A DNA stretch of 5,165 bases from Acidimicrobiia bacterium (GTDB taxonomy: Bacteria; Actinomycetota; Acidimicrobiia; Acidimicrobiales; SZUA-35). The notes beneath the pieces are model-generated. The model saw only the letters and a program-made list of their open reading frames with translations. It was not told the origin of the DNA and did no database searches. Both the position numbers and the translations under genes were made by a program. The stretch lies in the NCBI GenBank assembly GCA_029857855.1, contig JAOUGG010000274.1:1-5165 (forward strand), written 5' to 3'. This document shows positions 1-4,462 of the stretch, in pieces; position 1 is the stretch's first letter, and each line of letters opens with the position of its first letter.

Positions 1-1
1 G

Positions 2-352
2 GGGCTGGCCCAGCAGGCCAGCTCCGGTGTCGAGGCTCAGGCCGAGGCGATGAAGCGGTCCTGGCAGTTGAAGAATGCCAAGGACCGCGACGCCGCTGAA
101 GAGGTGGCGAAGCTGCTCGTCAGCACGCCCATCGAGATCGCGGCCCGCGCCGGTGCAGAAGGCAAGTTGTTCGGCTCGGTGACGTCATCCGACATCGTCG
201 AGGCGGTCAACGCCAAGGCCGGCGTCGAGCTCGATCGTCGGATGATCAATCTCGACGATTCCATTCGAGCCCTCGGCAGCTACAACGTGATGGTCAAACC
301 CCATCCCGAGGTCGAGTTCCCGGTGACCGTCACGGTGGTCCCCGAAGTTTGA
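2..352 (+). CDS. rplI: 50S ribosomal protein bL9, C-terminal part (5' end outside window)
   Basis: Ribosomal protein bL9 binds 23S rRNA at the base of the L1 stalk of the large subunit. The frame is open from base 2 and stops with TGA at 350-352, giving 116 residues. The family is usually about 150 residues, so roughly 30-35 N-terminal residues lie outside the window. Visible parts are the end of the N-terminal rRNA-binding domain (GLAQQAS), the long connecting helix rich in Ala, Glu and Lys (AQAEAMKRSW to AAEEVAKLL), and the C-terminal domain with the typical stretches GKLFGSVTSSDI, DRRMINLD and YNVMVKPHPEVE. Met at 50-52 is internal in the helix and is not the true start. The next gene on the same strand is dnaB, as in many Actinobacteria, but 612 nt separate them and a terminator-like hairpin follows. 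The two are therefore probably not one simple transcript. Confidence 0.95.
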   Translation, partial: GLAQQASSGVEAQAEAMKRSWQLKNAKDRDAAEEVAKLLVSTPIEIAARAGAEGKLFGSVTSSDIVEAVNAKAGVELDRRMINLDDSIRALGSYNVMVKPHPEVEFPVTVTVVPEV

Positions 353-396
353 GAACACGGGCCCGGCGTTCGTCCGGGTCGACCGATCTTCGTTGG

Positions 397-445
397 ACAC
401 CGGCCGGCGATCTCCAGTGGATCGACGGCCGGTGTTTGCCGTTTT
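397..445 (+). terminator. Probable transcription terminator after rplI
   Basis: A perfect 10-bp inverted repeat pairs ACACCGGCCG (397-406) with CGGCCGGTGT (426-435) across a 19-nt loop, in which GATC at 410-413 and 422-425... region can pair further. It is followed by TTGCCGTTTT, a short broken T tract. It lies 45 nt after the rplI stop. A smaller hairpin (CCCGG 362-366 with CCGGG 374-378) precedes it directly after the stop codon. The stem plus T-rich tail fits an intrinsic terminator for the rplI transcript, although the T tract is weak, as is common in high-GC genomes. Confidence 0.6.
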
Positions 446-497
446 GGCCGCGCCGTCCGCCGACTCGCCGACGTGGGTGGTTGTGCCCACCAGACGG

Positions 498-687
498 TCA
501 TCCCCAGGTGCGGATAACTAAAGGTGGACAACGATGAGCGCTTGTCCACTACTTATCCACAAGATTTGTGGATGTTTGTTGCCGCGACCATGATGGCGAT
601 GGTTTTGGAGGATTCCGGAGGCTGGTTGTCCACATCGATTCGGACCTCACCCACAGATTGATGTGCCACGTCCCCACGTTGTCCACA
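498..687. promoter_or_regulatory. Cluster of DnaA boxes: candidate replication origin or DnaA-controlled region
   Basis: DnaA is the replication initiator; it binds TTATCCACA-type 9-mers, and actinobacterial origins favour TTGTCCACA. Exact sites on the plus strand are TTATCCACA at 553-561 and TTGTCCACA at 626-634 and 679-687. One-mismatch sites are TTGTCCACT at 542-550 (+), TTATCCGCA at 509-517 (-) and TTGTCCACC at 523-531 (-). Two-mismatch sites are at 498-506 (+), 567-575 (-) and 647-655 (+). The boxes at 542 and 553 start 11 bp apart, about one helical turn, which would place two DnaA monomers on one face. No gene is convincing here. No strongly A+T-rich unwinding element is evident, although 553-580 is the most A/T-rich patch. 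The region could be oriC, a DnaA titration or reactivation site, or a DnaA-responsive upstream region for dnaB. The sequence alone does not decide. Confidence 0.65.
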
Positions 688-916
688 GTCGATCCCCAGA
701 TTGTCGGTCGACTCGGGTTCGTTCGTGACGATTGGTGACGGACCAAGCACCGCCTCCACCGCGCCGGATTGCCCGCGATATTCACAGGAGATCCAGAGGT
801 TACGGCACTAGGAATCCACAGGCTCGGTCGGCGATGATGGACGCCGAGGATTTGTTCGGCGCGGGTGCCGGCCTCCTTGCCGTGTCGTGACCGACCATGC
901 CCCCGGAGCTAAAAGG
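688..916. other. Non-coding spacer upstream of dnaB, no clear gene
   Basis: This 229-nt stretch continues the long gap before dnaB. Open frames crossing it on the minus strand overlap the DnaA boxes and have no recognisable product or credible start context, so I call no gene. Weak DnaA-like words occur (GAATCCACA at 812-820, two mismatches). An imperfect GC hairpin can form between CTCGG (823-827) and CCGAG (844-848). I could not identify a matched -35/-10 pair. A GATAAT word at 931-936, just downstream, is the best -10 candidate for dnaB but has no good -35. Confidence 0.4.
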
Positions 917-953
917 TCACACCGCCACTCGATAATCACACCAACCATTCGAT
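917..953 (+). repeat. Imperfect tandem direct repeat in the dnaB leader
   Basis: Two adjacent copies share TCACACC, then CCA, then TCGAT: copy 1 at 917-933 (17 nt) and copy 2 at 936-953 (18 nt). They differ by one inserted base and two substitutions. They start 19 nt apart and end 1 nt before the Shine-Dalgarno sequence of dnaB. This position would suit an operator or a leader RNA element, but no known regulator site is recognised, and chance or local duplication is also possible. Confidence 0.4.
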
Positions 954-954
954 C

Positions 955-960
955 AAGGAG
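955..960 (+). promoter_or_regulatory. Ribosome binding site of dnaB (decides the start)
   Basis: AAGGAG lies 4 nt before the ATG at 965-967. It decides between two in-frame starts. The ATG at 887 would add 26 residues that do not resemble DnaB N-termini and has no such site, whereas the ATG at 965 begins MADRAN followed by the conserved PTRVPPNNLRAEESVLG. Confidence 0.8.
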
Positions 961-964
961 CGTC

Positions 965-3445
965 ATGGCCGATCGGGCCAATGCCCCCAGACCAACACGC
1001 GTGCCACCGAACAACCTCCGGGCGGAGGAATCGGTGCTCGGGGCGATGCTGCTGTCGCGCGAGGCCATCGCGGAGGTGGTCGAAACTCTCGATCCCGACC
1101 ACTTCTACAAGCCGGCGCACGGCCACCTGTACGACGCAATCATGGGCCTCTACGGCGCGGGCCAGCCGGTCGACGCCGTCACCGTGGCCGAGGAGCTTGC
1201 TCGAGCCGGGCTGCTGGAGGAGATCGGAGGCCCGTCGCTCCTGCTCGATCTGCAGGCGTCGACGCCCGCCATCAGCAACGCCTCGCACTACGCCAAGATC
1301 GTGGAGGAGCACGCTCTGCTCCGCCGCCTCATCATGGTGTCGAACGAGATCGCCGAGACCGCCTACGGAGTACCCGACGATGTGGTGAAGGCGATCGACG
1401 ACGCCGAGTCCCGTATGTTCGAGGTCGCGCAGCGGCGGGTCACCAACACCACTGCCGAGATCAAGGATCTCCTGTCGGCCAACCTCGACCGCCTCGAACT
1501 GCTCTACGAACGGGGAGATGCGATAACCGGTTCGAGCACCGGCTACATCGATCTCGACGAGATGCTTGCCGGCCTGCAACCAAACGCCCTCTACGTGATC
1601 GGGGCCCGCCCGGCCATGGGCAAGGCCCTGGCCTTGGACACCCCGATACCGACCCCAAATGGTTGGATGTCGATGGGCGGATTGTCGGTCGGTGACATGG
1701 TCCTTGATGAAACCGGCGCACCGTGTCGAGTCACCTACAAGAGCCCCGTCTTCACCGACCACGACTGCTATCAGGTCGAGTTCGACGACGGGTCGGAGAT
1801 CGTCGCCGACGCCGAGCACCAATGGTTCACCTGGGATCAGGGCCACAAGCGGACGGGCCCCGCCGTTCGCACGACCGCCGAGATCGCAGCGACCCTACGA
1901 GTCGAGAGCTACGCCGACAAGCGACCCAACCACCGGATCCAGCTGGCCGAACCACTTGACCTGCCGGAGGTGGACGTCCCACTGGCTCCCTACGTTCTGG
2001 GTTGCTGGTTGGGTGACGGGCACACCGGCCGTGCACAGATCACAACGATGGACCGTGAGTTGGTCGACGCTTTCGCGCTCGAAGGGTGGTCGCTGGAACC
2101 AGCGGCCGGGCAGAACAGCGGGCGAGCAATCACCTACACGGTTCGATCGGCGCTGGACGACACCCCCGACGAGGAGCAATTGGGAGGTCGACGGATGCCG
2201 GCCTTCACCCGGGCGCTACGCGACTGTGGGCTCTGGGAGTCGGGAGAGAAGATCGCCAAGCACATCCCCGCCGTGTACCTCCGCGCCTCGGTCAAGCAAC
2301 GGTTGGCGCTACTACAAGGAATCATGGACACCGATGGATGCGTGGTGCGGGGCCAGGTGACCTGCCAGCTTTCGATGTCGAACCAAGGTCTGATCTGCGA
2401 TGTGCGGGAGCTGGTTCTCTCCCTTGGCTACAAGGCCGGTCGACTCCACCACAAGACGAGCAACTTCGGCACCGATGTCTGGACGCTCAACTTCGCGGCC
2501 CGTGACCCCGTGTTCCGTCTGACCCGGAAGGCGGCCGCTCAGACGTTGGCCGACAATCCGAACTGGAAGGCCCGGTGGCGGGTCATCACCGACGTTCGTC
2601 CGGTGCCGTCGGTCCCGGTGCAGTGCATCACGGTCGACTCGCCGAACCATCTGTATCTGGCCGGGCGGGAGATGATTCCGACCCACAACACCGCATTCGG
2701 GCTCGGCATGGCTGCGAACGCGGCGATGAAGGACCAGAAGCCGGTGCTGATCTTCTCCCTCGAGATGAGCCAGCTCGAACTGTCGCAGAGAATTCTGTGT
2801 TCGGAGGCGCTGGTCGATTCGAGTCGGGTTCGCACCGGCAAGATCGGGGAGGCGGAGTGGACCCGCATCAGCCACGCCGTGGGCCGCCTCGCCGAGGCGC
2901 CGATCTTCATCGACGACAACCCTCACACCTCCGTCATGGAGATTCGGGCCAAGTCCCGCCGCCTCAAGAGCCGGGTCGGCGATCTGGGTATGGTGATCGT
3001 CGACTACATCCAGCTGATGAGCGGCCGTTCCAACGCCGAGAGCCGCCAGGTTGAGGTGTCGGAGATCAGCCGTGGTCTGAAGATCCTCGCTCGTGAACTG
3101 GAGGCTCCCGTCGTGGCGCTGGCCCAGCTCAACCGGTCGCTGGAACAGCGGGTCGACAAACGCCCGATGCTGTCCGACCTGAGAGAAAGTGGAAGCCTCG
3201 AGCAGGACGCGGACGTCGTGATGTTCCTTTATAGAGACGAGGTCTACGACGAGCAGTCGCCCGACAAAGGTGTGGCCGAGGTCATCGTGGCCAAACACCG
3301 CAACGGGCCGGTCGGTAAGGTCCGGCTGGCGTTCCGTGGCCAGTACACCCGCTTCGACAACATGGCCCGCTCGATTCCGGGCTCCGGCCCGCCACCATCG
3401 GACGACGGAGGCGCCGGAGGAGGCGGCCCCGGCCCCGACTTCTGA
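965..3445 (+). CDS. dnaB: Replicative DNA helicase DnaB, intein-containing precursor
   Basis: DnaB is the hexameric 5'-3' helicase that unwinds DNA at the replication fork and recruits primase. The precursor has 826 residues. Removing the intein (residues 221-575) leaves 471, a normal DnaB length. The N-terminal domain (about 13-155) has the usual PPNNLRAEESVLGAML and the ATPAIS-like stretch (STPAIS, 99-104). After a linker comes the RecA-like domain. Walker A GARPAMGK (213-220) continues after the intein as TAFGLG. FSLEM (597-601) carries the catalytic Glu. Walker B is VIVDYIQLM (677-685, Asp680). Motif H3 includes AQLNR (720-724), H4 is DLRESGSLEQDAD (738-750), and the arginine-finger region is KHRNGPVGK (777-785). 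The tail is rich in Gly, Pro and Asp and probably disordered. Because the intein splits the P-loop between Lys and Thr, unspliced protein should not hydrolyse ATP. Codons at 3182-3196 and 3227-3235 are unlike the rest of the gene. Confidence 0.97.
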   Translation: MADRANAPRPTRVPPNNLRAEESVLGAMLLSREAIAEVVETLDPDHFYKPAHGHLYDAIMGLYGAGQPVDAVTVAEELARAGLLEEIGGPSLLLDLQASTPAISNASHYAKIVEEHALLRRLIMVSNEIAETAYGVPDDVVKAIDDAESRMFEVAQRRVTNTTAEIKDLLSANLDRLELLYERGDAITGSSTGYIDLDEMLAGLQPNALYVIGARPAMGKALALDTPIPTPNGWMSMGGLSVGDMVLDETGAPCRVTYKSPVFTDHDCYQVEFDDGSEIVADAEHQWFTWDQGHKRTGPAVRTTAEIAATLRVESYADKRPNHRIQLAEPLDLPEVDVPLAPYVLGCWLGDGHTGRAQITTMDRELVDAFALEGWSLEPAAGQNSGRAITYTVRSALDDTPDEEQLGGRRMPAFTRALRDCGLWESGEKIAKHIPAVYLRASVKQRLALLQGIMDTDGCVVRGQVTCQLSMSNQGLICDVRELVLSLGYKAGRLHHKTSNFGTDVWTLNFAARDPVFRLTRKAAAQTLADNPNWKARWRVITDVRPVPSVPVQCITVDSPNHLYLAGREMIPTHNTAFGLGMAANAAMKDQKPVLIFSLEMSQLELSQRILCSEALVDSSRVRTGKIGEAEWTRISHAVGRLAEAPIFIDDNPHTSVMEIRAKSRRLKSRVGDLGMVIVDYIQLMSGRSNAESRQVEVSEISRGLKILARELEAPVVALAQLNRSLEQRVDKRPMLSDLRESGSLEQDADVVMFLYRDEVYDEQSPDKGVAEVIVAKHRNGPVGKVRLAFRGQYTRFDNMARSIPGSGPPPSDDGGAGGGGPGPDF
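1625..2689 (+). mobile_element. Class 3 intein with LAGLIDADG homing endonuclease in the DnaB P-loop
   Basis: This in-frame 355-residue insert splices itself out of DnaB at protein level, and its gene can spread by homing. It starts ALALDTPIPTPNGW (block A) directly after the Walker A Lys and ends LYLAGREMIPTHN (blocks F and G), with penultimate His354 and terminal Asn355. The next residue is Thr, the DnaB P-loop Thr. Residue 1 is Ala, so the normal Cys/Ser1 nucleophile is missing. Block B reads VADAEHQW and lacks the usual Thr but has His65 and Trp67 (codon 1823-1825). Block F reads VQCITV with Cys334 (2624-2626). Trp at B:12, Cys at F:4 and Thr at +1 are the WCT signature of class 3 inteins, known from the mycobacteriophage Bethlehem DnaB intein, where the block F Cys attacks first. 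More TTG, CTA, CGA and CAA codons appear here than in the flanks, which fits later acquisition. Splicing ability is inferred from intact motifs. Confidence 0.95.
1991..2338 (+). other. LAGLIDADG homing endonuclease core inside the intein
   Basis: LAGLIDADG endonucleases cut an intein-free allele so that repair copies the intein in. Both signature helices are present: block C YVLGCWLGDG (intein residues 123-132) with acidic Asp131 (2015-2017), and block E LLQGIMDTDG (229-238) with acidic Asp237 (2333-2335). Block D, with KHIP (212-215), lies between them at the usual distance before block E. Both metal-binding acids are kept and the frame is unbroken, so the enzyme may still be active. The whole endonuclease domain probably runs from about intein residue 115 to 310; the coordinates given here span only blocks C to E. 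The target would be the uninterrupted P-loop codons of a dnaB allele. Confidence 0.88.
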
Positions 3446-3457
3446 GCACGCCACCTC

Positions 3458-3541
3458 GAACTTTGTGCCGCCGCCGACCCGGCAACCGTAACTTTGGGAG
3501 GTCTACGACCCGCCGAGGGGGCCGTGGCGGTCACAAAGTTC
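3458..3541. repeat. AACTTTG motif in three copies, outer two inverted
   Basis: GAACTTTGTG at 3458-3467 is matched by its exact reverse complement CACAAAGTTC at 3532-3541. The pairing extends by CCGCC (3468-3472) with GGCGG (3526-3530) past a one-base bulge at 3531, giving 15 pairs. A third, direct copy AACTTTGGG sits between them at 3490-3498. The unit begins 13 nt after the dnaB stop. It could form a long-loop hairpin or cruciform, or serve as paired protein-binding sites, or be a dispersed intergenic repeat. No coding sequence is credible here. Confidence 0.5.
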
Positions 3542-3576
3542 TGCGAGGGTGAGCCGGATTCGGCGACAGTGGACTG

Positions 3577-3596
3577 CGGCGCCAATATCGGCGCCG
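3577..3596. terminator. GC hairpin between convergent dnaB and minus-strand genes
   Basis: CGGCGCC (3577-3583) and GGCGCCG (3590-3596) form a perfect 7-bp stem with a six-base loop, AATATC. It lies 8 nt beyond the stop of the minus-strand gene ending at 3605 and 131 nt after the dnaB stop, where a shared terminator is expected. Neither side has a clear T tract, so it may stop transcription poorly alone or act with Rho or by stabilising 3' ends. Confidence 0.45.
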
Positions 3597-3604
3597 ACTT
3601 CTAG

Positions 3605-3988
3605 TTAACGGTCGGGTTGCACGAACACCGCGGGCGGTGGCGCGTCGGGTGAGGTCGAGTTGTCGGCCCCCGGGTTTGGCGGTGCGATCCATGCCGCCAC
3701 GGTGAACGCCAGTGCCACGGCGGCGGCGATGAGGAGCAGTGCTCGAAAGAGCAGGGTGCTGTTTCGAGTGGCGGCTCTCGCCGTGATCGGTGTCAATGAC
3801 AGCCGATTCGGCGTCGGCTCCCGGCGGAACGACTGTCGATGACCGACCTCGCCGACCTCGGATCGGGTCGGCCCCGAGGTGGTGCCGACCTGCGCGACCT
3901 CGTGGCGCGGTTCGAGGTTGGTGGTCGAGCGGCGCGTTGGTCGGGCCGCTTGGTTCGGCGTCTTGGTCGGGGCTGGGCGTGGGGCCAT
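3605..3988 (-). CDS. Hypothetical single-pass membrane protein with disordered N-terminal tail
   Basis: I do not recognise a family. The 127-residue product has an N-terminal 75 residues rich in Pro, Arg, Thr and Gly (MAPRPAPTKTPNQAARPTRR), with no hydrophobic stretch and probably disordered. One strong membrane segment follows at about residues 79-101 (LLFRALLLIAAAVALAFTVAAW), preceded by Arg71, Arg75 and Arg82. A short Pro-rich acidic end with no charge pattern of note comes last. Positive charge before the helix suggests an N-in, C-out topology. The ATG at 3986-3988 has no good Shine-Dalgarno, so a later start is possible; a TTG at Leu65 would leave a 63-residue protein centred on the helix. 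The 5' part contains degenerate CCGACCAA-like repeats. It lies 91 nt downstream of the next minus-strand gene, with a hairpin just after its stop. The N-terminal half is the uncertain part. Confidence 0.55.
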   Translation of the reverse strand: MAPRPAPTKTPNQAARPTRRSTTNLEPRHEVAQVGTTSGPTRSEVGEVGHRQSFRREPTPNRLSLTPITARAATRNSTLLFRALLLIAAAVALAFTVAAWIAPPNPGADNSTSPDAPPPAVFVQPDR

Positions 3989-4079
3989 CGATCTAGTCTT
4001 CGGCCTCAGGGCCCGAAATCTTGATGGGCGGTACCACCCGCCGATCGTGGGCCGTCCTCGAAGACGATCGTACCCTCGG

Positions 4080-4289
4080 TCAGTTGAAGAGTGAGACCGC
4101 CGCCCAGATCACCACGACGAGACCTATGGCGATCTGGATCAGCGACCGGCCGAGTGGGGGTCGTTCGAGTTCGTCTTCGTCGACCTCGGACTTGGGATTG
4201 ATCAACGCCGTGGCGGTGCCGAGCGTCAGCGCGCCGCCGACGGCGAGCATCAGCCAGATGAGAATGTCTTCTCCTAAAAATTCGCTCAA
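4080..4289 (-). CDS. Small two-helix membrane protein of unknown function
   Basis: The 69-residue product has two membrane segments at about residues 9-30 (ILIWLMLAVGGALTLGTATALI) and 50-68 (LIQIAIGLVVVIWAAVSLF). An acidic loop (KSEVDEDELERPP) followed by LGRS connects them. The two ends and the loop look like an orderly short membrane protein and not a chance frame. Similar small proteins of unknown function are common in Actinobacteria, but I cannot name this one. The start is odd. The longest reading starts at TTG (4287-4289) with no Shine-Dalgarno, while AGGAGA occurs inside the coding sequence 5 nt before an ATT codon (Ile9). TAACCT at 4297-4302 (minus) is a possible -10 that would give an almost leaderless transcript from the TTG. 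It is the middle of three minus-strand genes. Confidence 0.7.
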   Translation of the reverse strand: MSEFLGEDILIWLMLAVGGALTLGTATALINPKSEVDEDELERPPLGRSLIQIAIGLVVVIWAAVSLFN

Positions 4290-4350
4290 GTATCACAGGT
4301 TATCCGACGATGCTTGTAGCACCGGTGGCCATCACCCTCACCGGGAACTA

Positions 4351-4436
4351 GGGCAACTGAGTGGGAGGCGTCACTCCTCCACACGCATCGCCACGGCTCT
4401 TCGGAGCCGACGCCCGGCGTCTCCTACTCAGGGCCC
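4351..4436 (+). ncRNA. Putative structured RNA or long inverted repeat
   Basis: Bases 4357-4372 pair with 4416-4431 over 16 uninterrupted pairs. Beyond a small internal loop, GGGC (4351-4354) pairs with GCCC (4433-4436). The apical part holds a 6-bp hairpin, CGGCTC (4394-4399) and GAGCCG (4404-4409), closed by TTCG. The three non-Watson-Crick pairs (4363/4425, 4368/4420, 4371/4417) are all G-U wobbles if the plus strand is the RNA and C-A mismatches if the minus strand is. The loop is the very stable cUUCGg on the plus strand. Both point to a plus-strand transcript, divergent from the minus-strand genes around it. I recognise no tRNA, SRP RNA, 6S RNA or known riboswitch, and no convincing promoter. 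It could instead be a terminator-like or palindromic element. Confidence 0.4.
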
Positions 4437-4462
4437 ATGGTTCGTGCCGCACATGGCTGGCG

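Noticed and set aside
549..785. Minus-strand open frames of 68-78 residues between rplI and dnaB
   Set aside because: They have no recognisable product, run through the DnaA boxes, and overlap each other in different frames.
887..964. Longer dnaB from the ATG at 887 (26 extra residues)
   Set aside because: The added residues do not resemble DnaB, overlap the direct repeat, and lack a ribosome binding site, while AAGGAG precedes the ATG at 965.
2312..3454. 380-residue minus-strand open frame opposite dnaB, and 297 residues at 953-1846
   Set aside because: These are antisense shadows of a clearly coding high-GC gene; the His/Asp/Val/Arg-rich composition is typical of such shadows.
3524..3604. 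Short plus-strand frame ending GANIGADF after dnaB
   Set aside because: Only about 26 residues, with no ribosome binding site or similarity; it crosses the inverted repeat and the hairpin.
4006..4296. 96-residue Arg-rich minus-strand frame overlapping the 69-aa gene
   Set aside because: The alternative frame gives two clear membrane helices; this one is an Arg-rich out-of-frame reading.
4351..4445. tRNA (long-arm or selenocysteine) or SRP RNA in the structured region
   Set aside because: GGTTCG at 4439-4444 is not set in a T-arm, there is no 3' acceptor pairing, and the SRP GGAA loop core is absent.
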